This document shows, piece by piece, positions 1 through 7,610 of a DNA stretch of 64,000 nucleotides. How positions within the stretch are numbered: position 1 is the first letter of the stretch; each line of letters begins with the position of its first letter. Position numbers and translations under genes: made by a program. Under the pieces are notes generated by a model. It was not told the DNA's origin. It worked only from the letters and a program-made list of their open reading frames with translations, and did no database searches. Location: NCBI RefSeq assembly GCF_011440305.1, contig NZ_JAAOIW010000008.1, forward strand, positions 248,001 through 312,000, in the 5' to 3' direction. This stretch comes from Paenibacillus agricola (GTDB lineage Bacteria; Bacillota; Bacilli; Paenibacillales; NBRC-103111).

Positions 1-219
1 CTTACCGGAGGCTACGCCTTCAAAGTAAACCTCACCGCCAGAGGGCGTAAGTAGACCGCCGACAATATTTAACAGAGTGGACTTTCCGCAGCCGCTGGGG
101 CCTACCAGCACTACGAACTCCTGTTCCTCAATGGTAAAGTTGATGTTTTGGAGAGCGGTGATATCTCGTTTTTTTGCATCCATGAACCGTTTCTCCACGT
201 TATTCACTACGATTCTCAT
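1..219 (-). CDS. ABC transporter ATPase, nitrate/sulfonate/taurine type (partial)
   Basis: Only the first 73 codons lie in the window; the gene runs off the left edge. Reading leftwards from the ATG at 219, the protein begins MRIVVNNVEKRF and has the Walker A motif GPSGCGKST at about residues 44-52, typical of the SsuB/TauB/NrtD ATPase group. It would power uptake by the binding protein encoded just upstream (224-1285). Only 4 bases separate that stop from this start, and the GGGG before the ATG lies inside the end of the upstream gene, so the two are co-transcribed and probably translationally coupled. The permease is presumably beyond the edge. Substrate is not determined by the sequence; sulfonate, taurine, nitrate or a thiamine precursor are all possible. 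Confidence 0.9.
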   Translation of the reverse strand, partial: MRIVVNNVEKRFMDAKKRDITALQNINFTIEEQEFVVLVGPSGCGKSTLLNIVGGLLTPSGGEVYFEGVASGK

Positions 220-223
220 GACG

Positions 224-1285
224 TCATTTCCCCAGCTTCTTTAATGCTTCATCCAGGAGCTCGGTATTCACGATTCCATTGGTGTCAACCACTTTTTCGA
301 TCAGCTTCTCTTTGGCATACCAGTCCACCTGCGTCTTAATATCTGTGGCCAATAGCTTGCCGTCGCGATCCATGTAAGGAAGGCCCTGCTTTACATTTTC
401 CTCTGGCTGGTCGGTGTATTTGGCGACAATTTTAACAACCTCGTCATAATTCACGCCAGGCACGACTTTACCATCCTTTTGCGTCAACACAGCATCGTAG
501 TAATAACGCGTTGCCTTGGCATAGGCCTGCAAAAAGCGTACAGCTGCATCCTTATTACCCGCCAGCTTCGGTGAGAAGAACAAACCCGAGGTTTGGTACT
601 CCATCTCGTCGCCTACCTGCGCCACAACTTTTCCGTAGCCTTCCTTCACAACAGCTGTGATGTTCGGCTCGTTAAGCATAACCGCATCGACCTGCTTGCT
701 CTTCAACGATTCCATCAGGCCATTGATACTGTTCAGCGGCACCAGCTCGATATCCTTAAGAGCTAATCCGTGCTTTTCCAGTAGCCTACCCACCATGTAA
801 TGATAAGTGGAGCCCGTTTGGGTTATTCCGATCTTTTTGCCTTTTAATTCCTCGATCGACTTGACAGGGGAGTCTTTGGGAACCATCAAGGCTGTTGAAG
901 AATAGCCCTTCTGTTCTCTGCCTTTATCCGCAACGATAAGCAGTTTTTGACCACCAGCCACCATGTTATATAAACTCGCTGTTATCCCGGTTGCACCTAC
1001 ATCGACACTGCCCCCTGCAGTAGCCACAGCAATCGGCTGTGCAGCGTCGAACCATTTGGCTTTTGCATCAATGTTCAGTTCTTTAAAAAAGCCTTTCTCA
1101 ATCCCGATAAATAATGGCGCCGAACTAGCCAGCTTAAGCATGCCGATATCTACCGAAACCGCTTCAGCCTTAACAGGCTCTGCTGCGTTGCCGGATATTG
1201 GTTCCGCTTCCTTTTTTCCACAGCCAGCAAGAACGGTGGTCACGCATAGTATCGCAGTTAATGCGAAAAGTGATGCCTTTTTCAT
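224..1285 (-). CDS. ABC transporter substrate-binding lipoprotein, TauA/SsuA/NMT1-like
   Basis: Extracytoplasmic solute receptor of 353 residues. I chose the ATG at 1285 because it starts MKKASLFALTAIL, has CTGGAGGG at proper spacing and leads directly into a lipoprotein signal peptide ending LAGC; an upstream in-frame start at 1327 would add 14 residues without a good ribosome site. The mature part has the two-lobe NMT1/SsuA layout, with MLKLASSAPLFIGIEKGFF near the N terminus, IGITQTGSTYHYMVGRLL in the middle and DAVMLNEPN near residue 200. The family binds aliphatic sulfonates, taurine, nitrate or pyrimidine-like compounds. It is followed by its ATPase at 219. Confidence 0.88.
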   Translation of the reverse strand: MKKASLFALTAILCVTTVLAGCGKKEAEPISGNAAEPVKAEAVSVDIGMLKLASSAPLFIGIEKGFFKELNIDAKAKWFDAAQPIAVATAGGSVDVGATGITASLYNMVAGGQKLLIVADKGREQKGYSSTALMVPKDSPVKSIEELKGKKIGITQTGSTYHYMVGRLLEKHGLALKDIELVPLNSINGLMESLKSKQVDAVMLNEPNITAVVKEGYGKVVAQVGDEMEYQTSGLFFSPKLAGNKDAAVRFLQAYAKATRYYYDAVLTQKDGKVVPGVNYDEVVKIVAKYTDQPEENVKQGLPYMDRDGKLLATDIKTQVDWYAKEKLIEKVVDTNGIVNTELLDEALKKLGK

Positions 1286-1415
1286 TTTGTTACCCTCCAG
1301 TATAGTTCTTGGTTGAAATAAACCCATTTATAATTCGACAAACATAGTCGGATTACCTTCTTTTTTGCAAAATAAAATGAACAACGTTTATTATACGTGA
1401 ACAAAGATACTTCAA

Positions 1416-1910
1416 TTAATGTCTCCATTTTAATAAATGCGTATTTTCCCCCTGAATTTGTCGAGTGATATGTATAATTTGACCCGTATGATAGGCATAG
1501 TGAACCGTCATGTGGTAGAGCAACTCCTGAATTTGTCGGGTGTAGGAAGCGATTCCCGCTTCTGGAGGATAAACAATGTTGACCTCCCTCTGGAGGTCAC
1601 TCTCGGAAAGTGTGGCGAGCACAACGCGTGACTTTTCCCGAACAGAGGCGAGATGCTCTGAAAGCTCCCTGCATGTATACCCGCCTTCCGCCAAAAATTC
1701 TGCCGAGCGCTCACGCTCGTAAGAGTACCCGCCGATACTATTGGCAATATTGTGATATTCGTTGCCAGATAGATGCAGACATAAATTTCCTATGCTGTTC
1801 GTTCCCTCACGGAACTTTTTCCACAAAGCTTCGTCGGAAATTCGAAGTAACGCCGATTGAATTTTTTCCAATTCTTTATCAAGTAATTGCAAGGTTAATG
1901 TAATGAACAC
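1416..1910 (-). CDS. DinB-like (DUF1572 type) protein
   Basis: 164-residue predicted four-helix-bundle protein. The start is a GTG at 1910, chosen because GGGAGG lies 7 bases upstream. Family features include NLCLHLSGNEYHNIAN around residue 43 and HMTVHYAYHTGQI near residue 133; the histidines in these motifs are those expected to bind a divalent metal in DinB superfamily proteins. Members include thiol-dependent transferases (bacillithiol or mycothiol S-transferases) and proteins of unknown role, so the activity here is not known. It is a single gene between the solute receptor operon and a decayed region, with no partner visible. Confidence 0.75.
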   Translation of the reverse strand: MFITLTLQLLDKELEKIQSALLRISDEALWKKFREGTNSIGNLCLHLSGNEYHNIANSIGGYSYERERSAEFLAEGGYTCRELSEHLASVREKSRVVLATLSESDLQREVNIVYPPEAGIASYTRQIQELLYHMTVHYAYHTGQIIHITRQIQGENTHLLKWRH

Positions 1911-2095
1911 CAGTATTCCTCCCAGTCCGTATAAAATACATCTTAGTCCCGTTGTGAATCAGCTGCCAGGCTGCTGTTGAAATGGTACAAGGTCTATCCG
2001 GATTCAGACATACGATGTACCTTCTATTCGTTTCACACTTTATTTATACCTTACGTTCGTTCGGTCAGCGCACGGAAAAGCAAACACCAGAGAAA

Positions 2096-2172
2096 TGCAA
2101 AAGACCCGCTCCTGAGAGGGGGTCTTTCAATGGACGAACCGCTGTGTAGCAAACCACAATTCGCTATGATTG
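2096..2172 (+). repeat. Dispersed two-hairpin repeat, copy A (divergent)
   Basis: This has the layout of the other copies: a first hairpin (AAGACCC paired with GGGTCTT, 2101-2126), then a spacer containing GGACGAACCGCTGTGT, then AGCAAACCACAATTCGC. The hairpin sequence differs completely from copies B-E while the flanks match. It abuts the 3' end of the minus-strand aspartic-protease remnant. Confidence 0.6.
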
Positions 2173-2358
2173 CTGTCTTATCTGTCCCCTCAGTTTTACC
2201 CCAATTTCAGAAACCACAGCCGCATCAAAAGTAGTTCCAGCTGATCCCGTATCCAAGAGTACATAATTAATGTGAAGTTTTCGTCCGTCAAAAATAAAGT
2301 CAATATCAACAATTGGAAAACCATAAAGCAATCTCATGGCCATGCCGCCTGGTAACAA
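2164..2358 (-). pseudogene. Retropepsin-like aspartic protease fragment
   Basis: A 64-codon frame that contains IVDIDFIFDGRKL followed by VLLDTGSAGTTFDAAVVSEIG. The DTGSAGT motif is the active-site motif of clan AA (retropepsin-like) proteases, and the local layout resembles the small bacterial aspartyl proteases of about 125 residues. Here the reading frame ends soon after the first half, right where repeat copy A begins, so the second half is missing. AGGCGG sits before the second ATG (MAMRLLYGF), which is the likely original start. It lies downstream and on the same strand as the short truncated gene at 2472-2612; I read the two as the wreck of a two-gene operon. Confidence 0.55.
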
Positions 2359-2471
2359 CGTTTGTTATTAGTATAACACAAAAAATAAATGGACCGGAAA
2401 CTGCTTCCCGGTCAAGCTTCTAGTGTTAGTTGTGCCAAGATGCCATCCATGTTCAACCTCTGTCTAGCGCA

Positions 2472-2612
2472 TTAATTAAGTTGTGGTTTTGCATGGACAA
2501 AGGTCCAGACTGAGCGTTTTGTGGCATCCACATTTTCCTCGGAACGTGATGCCAATGCTTCGCAGACAACCCATTCATCAGAAAATTGTTCCCTCACTTC
2601 TTCCCAGCGCAT
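2472..2612 (-). pseudogene. Truncated small protein, N-terminal piece of a WEEV..EW family
   Basis: A 46-codon frame starting MRWEEVREQFSDEWVVCEAL, preceded by an excellent ribosome site (GGAGGTGTCGAG before the ATG at 2612). The opening W-E-x-V...Y/F-P/S-x-x-W-x-x-x-E-A pattern resembles the start of small proteins often encoded just upstream of bacterial retropepsin-like proteases, which are usually over 100 residues. This one stops after 46, consistent with truncation. I base the family link on remembered gene context, not on a search; it could instead be an intact small protein of unknown function. Confidence 0.45.
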
Positions 2613-2709
2613 CTCGACACCTCCAGCAGAATCTGTCCATCTTTTTATATCATAAATAAAACCTATCAGACAACGTCCGACTCAGGTCCATTTTTCTAAC
2701 AAGCGAGCC

Positions 2710-2758
2710 GAACCCCTGTCCCCAAAATTGGCTTAAACCAACGCTGGGAAAGGGGTTC
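2710..2758 (-). terminator. Hairpin after the sulfatase operon (possible terminator)
   Basis: GAACCCCT (2710-2717) pairs with AGGGGTTC (2751-2758), with a further partial CCC/GGG pairing inside. It lies 127 bases beyond the sulfatase stop. There is no good T-run on the minus strand, so intrinsic termination is uncertain. Confidence 0.35.
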
Positions 2759-2884
2759 CCATTTTCCTAGCCATGCTCTAATTCTAAGCTTAATAGGTCA
2801 TTAGGTCGAACCTTGTCCGAAGATAACTGAACGTAAGATTCGATGTCTCGTCCTGACGACTCCCTAGTTGTTCTCGTTTTTTGA

Positions 2885-4234
2885 TTAGTTCCACCCCGCT
2901 CCACCGAAGCCAAGATCGACCCGTCTTCGTTGAAAATAGACCAAATCCCCCGTATATTTCGGATCATCAATCATGTTGTGCCGCTCCTCAGGATCTCGCT
3001 CCAGATCGAACAGAACTTCCGGCATGCGCTCTCCATAATACTGATACTTCAGATGATCCTTCTTGATCATCAAATTCGTCCCGCCAAATTGCGATACAGT
3101 CTCATTGTCCCAACCAGACTCAGCATCGCTCTTTATTAAAGGAACAAGACTGCGACTGTCTAATCCCCTAGGTGTTTCGATACCTGTCAGATCGCACAAT
3201 GTGGCGAACAAATCGCACAAATTCACATTCTCTTGGACGATCCTGCCTCCGGCAAAACCTTTAGGGTAACGAATGATGAGCGGGACGCGTACGCTGCCCT
3301 CATAAAACTTTTGCTTTTCCCAGATGCCATGCTCACCCAGCATCTCTCCATGATCAGTCGTGTAAATGATGATCCAATCGTCCAAATTCTGTCCTGCATG
3401 CTCCAGCGCATGGATCACTCTGCCGTACTGCTCATCAATGGTCTCAATCATGCCATAGTATACTGCAGTCGCCCGGCGAAGCTCCCTTTCTGTCACATCT
3501 ACGTCAGGTCGAATCTGCCTCTGACCGAGAAACGGATGCTCGGAGGCTTCTTGTCCCATGAATGGCTCTACCCGATTCAAATAATATGTAAATTTTTCTT
3601 CAGATGTTAAATAAGGATAATGGGGCTGAAGCAGACTGACCTTAAGCAGCAGCGGATGTGTCTGCTCACGGTCATAGTAGGGGCTGCTGAAATAGTTCTC
3701 GATGAAATTGAGCGCCCCTTCAACCGCATACTCATCATGTGCAACGCAAGGACCACGCCCGACTCCCGCTCGCGTAATCTCTTTAGCGTCATTCCACTTC
3801 ACTTCAGCGAGTGACCTTCGGCTTGCGCCCGCTCCTTCTCCTAGATAACGAGGGGCTATCTGCATGTCCCCGCTGATCCGGGTCGTCCATCCTTGCATCT
3901 GGTCCGTGCCTGTATGATGCAGTTTCCCGCTAACCGCTGTCTCGTATCCGAATTCGGCCAGCCGCCGGGAGTAGGTCATATAACCCGGAGTCAGATCCTC
4001 TCCAAACCGTTCGCAGCCGCAGTGTCTTGGGAATTGTCCCGACATGATAGCCTGTCTGCCTGGAACGCAGATCGGTGATGGCGTATAGGCATTTCTAAAC
4101 ACGACTCCGGTGCGAGCCAATTCATCAAGCACCGGAGTGCGAATCACAGAGTTCCCCTCATAACCGGTCACATCAGCCCGGTGCTCATCACTCATCAGAA
4201 ATAAAATGTTGGGTTGCTTTCGCTCATTTGACAT
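2885..4234 (-). CDS. Sulfatase (formylglycine-dependent arylsulfatase family)
   Basis: 449-residue hydrolase of sulfate esters, probably acting on a sulfated glycan fragment. The start at 4234 (MSNERKQPNILFLMSDEHRAD) is supported by GGTGGAG upstream; a longer frame from 4261 lacks one. Asp16 is the expected metal ligand of the first motif. Cys56 in SPICVPGRQ is in the C-x-P-x-R context that is oxidised to formylglycine; the fourth position is Gly instead of the commoner Ser/Ala. A later TTDHGEMLGEHGIW motif supplies further metal ligands. There is no signal peptide, so the enzyme should be cytoplasmic and act on imported oligosaccharide. It is last in the operon with the importer at 4267-7584, which fits that role. 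Maturation by an anaerobic or aerobic sulfatase-maturing enzyme would be needed; none is in the window. Confidence 0.9.
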   Translation of the reverse strand: MSNERKQPNILFLMSDEHRADVTGYEGNSVIRTPVLDELARTGVVFRNAYTPSPICVPGRQAIMSGQFPRHCGCERFGEDLTPGYMTYSRRLAEFGYETAVSGKLHHTGTDQMQGWTTRISGDMQIAPRYLGEGAGASRRSLAEVKWNDAKEITRAGVGRGPCVAHDEYAVEGALNFIENYFSSPYYDREQTHPLLLKVSLLQPHYPYLTSEEKFTYYLNRVEPFMGQEASEHPFLGQRQIRPDVDVTERELRRATAVYYGMIETIDEQYGRVIHALEHAGQNLDDWIIIYTTDHGEMLGEHGIWEKQKFYEGSVRVPLIIRYPKGFAGGRIVQENVNLCDLFATLCDLTGIETPRGLDSRSLVPLIKSDAESGWDNETVSQFGGTNLMIKKDHLKYQYYGERMPEVLFDLERDPEERHNMIDDPKYTGDLVYFQRRRVDLGFGGAGWN

Positions 4235-4266
4235 CGTTATCTCCACCCTCCCTTTCCGCATTTTTT

Positions 4267-5781
4267 TTACTTCGCTTTCTTTTTGTAGGCTTCATTCGTT
4301 TCCTGAATGATTTTTTGGTAATCGGCGTTAGTTTTCAAGGCTGCAATAAAATCGTCCCATGCTTGGATAGACTCTCGTCCCATGATGACCTTCGTCTTCA
4401 TATCCTGAATTTTCTTATCAAATTCCTTACCGACTTTAATCCCTGTTTCGGAGATGAAGCCAATGGCAGGATTAGGAACCGCGTGTGGGGTGCGCTCGTC
4501 AATAATTTTGCGGTTGCGATCCATGAAATCTGCTGGAATTCCGCTTTGGTAGCCTCTTTGGTATTTATCAAGATTGGCAAAAAGCCCTCCATAAGCAGCA
4601 ACCTTATCCTTGATGGCCTGCTCATTGGTCGTCTTCAAGCCGTCTTTTTCCGTGTAATGGATTTCCTTCAAGCCATAGTTCGCCAGTACAGAGCCTTCTT
4701 CTGACGCACCGTAGTTCATGAACTCCAGAATACTTTTCACCTTCGCCTCAGGTACCGATTTAGGAATGACATACATTCCATAGGCTCCTGAATCTTTAGG
4801 AACATATTTGTCCTGAGGCCCCTCCAAATAAGTAAGCGGCAGCAGATTAGCTTGCGGAGTAGTTTTCCGTAATTGACCCGTTAATAGCCAGGACGGATTC
4901 ATAGCATCGGAGAACGAACCCGCTTTATTGGTTGTAATCATTTCACGCACCTGAGAATTTTTGAGTGTAGGGAAGTCTGGAGCTATAATTCCCTCGGTAA
5001 AGGCCTTATTTAACCACACCAAAGCATCCCGTGTTCCTTGATCAAACGTCACATCTGTCAATTGTCCGTCCTTCAGCTTCCATTTGCCTTGTGTGTTGTT
5101 AAAAACATTTTCAACCCATGCGTATTGACCCGGACCATCAGCCGCCACGTAACCGGTAAACCCGATCGTATCCTTTTTCCCATTCCCGTCCGGATCCTGC
5201 TCTGTGAATGCTTTAAAAACTTGATACATATCGTCCATCGTCACAGGCTGTTTGAGCCCAATCTGATCCAGCCAGTCCTTGCGAATCAAAGGGAAATTGC
5301 CGCCCCCGATTAATGCTCTCAACCGAGGCACCCCGTAGCTTTTGCCATCAATGCTCGTATTGGTCCAGGTATCGGCCTGAAGAGCCTTCAAATTCGGATA
5401 ATCCTTCACAAACGGCGTTATATCCCAGAAGGCTCCCTGTCTGGCTAACGACAAGACCTGCGGATCGTATGCATCATTAACCATCATCATCTCTGGAATA
5501 TCTCCTGAGGCCAAGGTCACACTCTGCTTTTCTACAAAATTGTTCGAGGATACCCATGAAATATTGAGCTTTGTGTTCGTTTTCTTCTCTATCTCCTGCT
5601 TGACCGAATTGTCATCGGCAGGGGGCTCCGTTAGCGTCAGCTCCATCATAATATTTATATTCGTAGGTCCTGCATCCTTGCTGGATACTGCCTCTTTCGC
5701 CGGCTGTGCGCAGCCCGCCAAAACTCCAGTTGTTAGAAGGACAGGTAATACGGCTTTGGTTAGGGTATTCAATTTCATCAT
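4267..5781 (-). CDS. Sugar ABC transporter substrate-binding lipoprotein, LplA-like
   Basis: 504-residue extracellular solute-binding protein (family 1). The N terminus MMKLNTLTKAVLPVLL runs into the lipobox LAGC. GGAAGATC precedes the ATG at 5781; the ATG at 5778 is equally possible. Mature sequence features include SGDIPEMMMVNDAYDP and the long C-terminal lobe typical of the LplA/YtcQ group that works with LplB/LplC permeases. It lies 31 bases downstream of the LplC-like permease and 32 bases upstream of the sulfatase, so uptake and desulfation of the same ligand are likely linked. Confidence 0.9.
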   Translation of the reverse strand: MMKLNTLTKAVLPVLLTTGVLAGCAQPAKEAVSSKDAGPTNINIMMELTLTEPPADDNSVKQEIEKKTNTKLNISWVSSNNFVEKQSVTLASGDIPEMMMVNDAYDPQVLSLARQGAFWDITPFVKDYPNLKALQADTWTNTSIDGKSYGVPRLRALIGGGNFPLIRKDWLDQIGLKQPVTMDDMYQVFKAFTEQDPDGNGKKDTIGFTGYVAADGPGQYAWVENVFNNTQGKWKLKDGQLTDVTFDQGTRDALVWLNKAFTEGIIAPDFPTLKNSQVREMITTNKAGSFSDAMNPSWLLTGQLRKTTPQANLLPLTYLEGPQDKYVPKDSGAYGMYVIPKSVPEAKVKSILEFMNYGASEEGSVLANYGLKEIHYTEKDGLKTTNEQAIKDKVAAYGGLFANLDKYQRGYQSGIPADFMDRNRKIIDERTPHAVPNPAIGFISETGIKVGKEFDKKIQDMKTKVIMGRESIQAWDDFIAALKTNADYQKIIQETNEAYKKKAK

Positions 5782-5812
5782 GATCTTCCTCTCTTGTTCT
5801 ACAATGTGTTTT

Positions 5813-6685
5813 TCATTCTTTGACAGAGCCTACCATGGCACCCTTGGCAAAATGCTTTTGTAAAAAAGGGTAAACCAGTATGATTGGCACTGTAGCTACT
5901 ACCACAGCAGCCATTTTGATCGTTTCCGACGGAATTTGCATCTCAGCGCTTACCTCAGCGGCGCCTGCACCCGTCGATGTGGTGGATTCAATCAGCATAT
6001 TTTGAAGGATGACCTGCATGGGCCACCGCTGATGATCATTAATGTACAGAATAGCGTTGAAAAAAGTGTTCCAATAAGCTACGGCAAAAAACAGCCCGAA
6101 CGCCGCCATTGCAGGCAGGGATAGCGGTAAAATAACTCGAAGCCATACTCCCATATCATTGCATCCGTCGATAGCTGCCGCCTCCTCCAGCTCCGATGGA
6201 ATGCTGTCGTAGAAGCCCTTCATTAGAAGAACATACCAGCCGCTGGACAAAACGGGTACAATGAGCGACCATACACTGTTTATCATCCCCAGCTCCCGGA
6301 CAAGCAAATAATTTGGGATAATGCCAGGTTGAAACAAAGTCGTCAGCAATACTAGCAGCAGCAGCCATTTACGCCCCATAAACCGCCTGCGTGACAGCGT
6401 ATAGGAGAAGCTTGAGGTGACTACCAGGGAAAGCAGCGTACCTACTATTGCCAGAAAGCCGCTTATGCCGATTGCTTTGACGAAGGTATCTGTCGCCAGA
6501 ATATATCGGTAAGATATAAGGCTCCAATGCTGAGGCAACAGCACAAACCCTTTCGCTAAATATTCATCTGGATGGGTGAAGGAAACGACGAATACGTAAT
6601 ACAGCGGAAATAAGGTAACCAAAGATATCAGTCCCAGCACACCCGCATTTATAATGGTAAACTTTCGATCATTCCAAGATTTCAT
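5813..6685 (-). CDS. Sugar ABC transporter permease, LplC-like
   Basis: 290-residue inner-membrane permease with about six transmembrane helices. The conserved cytoplasmic EAA loop is seen as EEAAAIDGCNDMGVWLRVILPLSLP (about residues 170-194), which contacts the ATPase. The C terminus PFLQKHFAKGAMVGSVKE is characteristic of LplC/YtcP proteins. AAGGAG lies 10 bases before the ATG. It begins 2 bases after the stop of the LplB-like permease. As is normal for this group no dedicated ATPase is encoded; a shared MsmX-type ATPase elsewhere is expected to energise it. Confidence 0.92.
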   Translation of the reverse strand: MKSWNDRKFTIINAGVLGLISLVTLFPLYYVFVVSFTHPDEYLAKGFVLLPQHWSLISYRYILATDTFVKAIGISGFLAIVGTLLSLVVTSSFSYTLSRRRFMGRKWLLLLVLLTTLFQPGIIPNYLLVRELGMINSVWSLIVPVLSSGWYVLLMKGFYDSIPSELEEAAAIDGCNDMGVWLRVILPLSLPAMAAFGLFFAVAYWNTFFNAILYINDHQRWPMQVILQNMLIESTTSTGAGAAEVSAEMQIPSETIKMAAVVVATVPIILVYPFLQKHFAKGAMVGSVKE

Positions 6686-6687
6686 AC

Positions 6688-7584
6688 TCAGTAAACTCCT
6701 TCATCACCGAATCGTTTGGCGAGCTTATTCGCCGTTACGACAAGGACCAGACCTACAACTGACTTGAACAGCCCGACAGCCGTACTATAGCTGAATTGGC
6801 CCTGCTTAATACCCACACGGAACACATAAGTATCGAACACGTCCGCCACCTCGGAGACAGCCCCATTCATCATCAGATAGATATGCTCAAAGCCTATATC
6901 CATGATGTGGCCGATACGCAATATGAGCAAAATGATGATGACATTCCGAATCCCTGGCAGTGTAATGTGCCACATCTGCCGCAGCCTGCCAGCGCCGTCG
7001 ATTCGCGCCGCTTCGTACTGCTGCGGGCTAATCCCTGCTATGGCGGCCAGAAACATAATCGTCCCCCAGCCTGCATCCTTCCAAATATTTTGTACCGTGA
7101 GCAGCATCCAGAACTTATTCGGATCCGTAAGAAAATCCACCTTAGCGTATCCCATAGCTACTAGAAGTTTGTTTATTATCCCCTCAGACTGCGACAGGAG
7201 CAGGAAAGTTATCCCCACAATAATGACCCATGACAAGAAATGGGGTAAATAAACGATAGATTGAACGACTCTTTTATACCTTTCACCTTTCAGCTCATTC
7301 ATGAGCAGCGATAGAAGGATCGGAAGCGGGAAGAAAAAGACAAGGCTTAATACATTAATCGCCAGTGTATTGCGGAACAGCTTCCAAAAGTCCGGATTGG
7401 AGAAAAAACGGCCAAAATGCTCAAAGCCCACCCAAGCACTGTTCATTATTCCTTGATAAGGGGAATAATTTTGAAACGAAATGACAACACCCCACATCGG
7501 TACATACTTAAACAGCAGAAAATACAGGATGCCAGGCAGCGCCAGCAGGTACAAATATTTATCTTTGCGCAGCATACGAATCAT
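6688..7584 (-). CDS. Sugar ABC transporter permease, LplB-like
   Basis: 298-residue permease, the partner of the LplC-like protein directly downstream. It shows about six transmembrane helices, the N-terminal YLLALPGILYFLLFKYVPMWG segment typical of LplB/YtePs, and the EAA loop YEAARIDGAGRLRQMWHITLPGI. It follows the sensor-regulator gene by 26 bases, so the regulator heads the importer operon. Confidence 0.92.
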   Translation of the reverse strand: MIRMLRKDKYLYLLALPGILYFLLFKYVPMWGVVISFQNYSPYQGIMNSAWVGFEHFGRFFSNPDFWKLFRNTLAINVLSLVFFFPLPILLSLLMNELKGERYKRVVQSIVYLPHFLSWVIIVGITFLLLSQSEGIINKLLVAMGYAKVDFLTDPNKFWMLLTVQNIWKDAGWGTIMFLAAIAGISPQQYEAARIDGAGRLRQMWHITLPGIRNVIIILLILRIGHIMDIGFEHIYLMMNGAVSEVADVFDTYVFRVGIKQGQFSYSTAVGLFKSVVGLVLVVTANKLAKRFGDEGVY

Positions 7585-7610
7585 GATGAACCTACACTCC
7601 CTTGTTTCGA

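Noticed and set aside
1286-1415. CGACTATGTTTGTCG inverted repeat upstream of the TauA-like gene as a regulatory site
   Set aside because: The arms are only four bases and no clear promoter aligns with it, so I do not report it as an operator.
2767-2970. 67-codon frame at the end of the sulfatase gene in another phase
   Set aside because: I considered a frame-shifted C terminus, but the sulfatase frame itself is intact to a normal stop and this sequence has no sulfatase-like motif.
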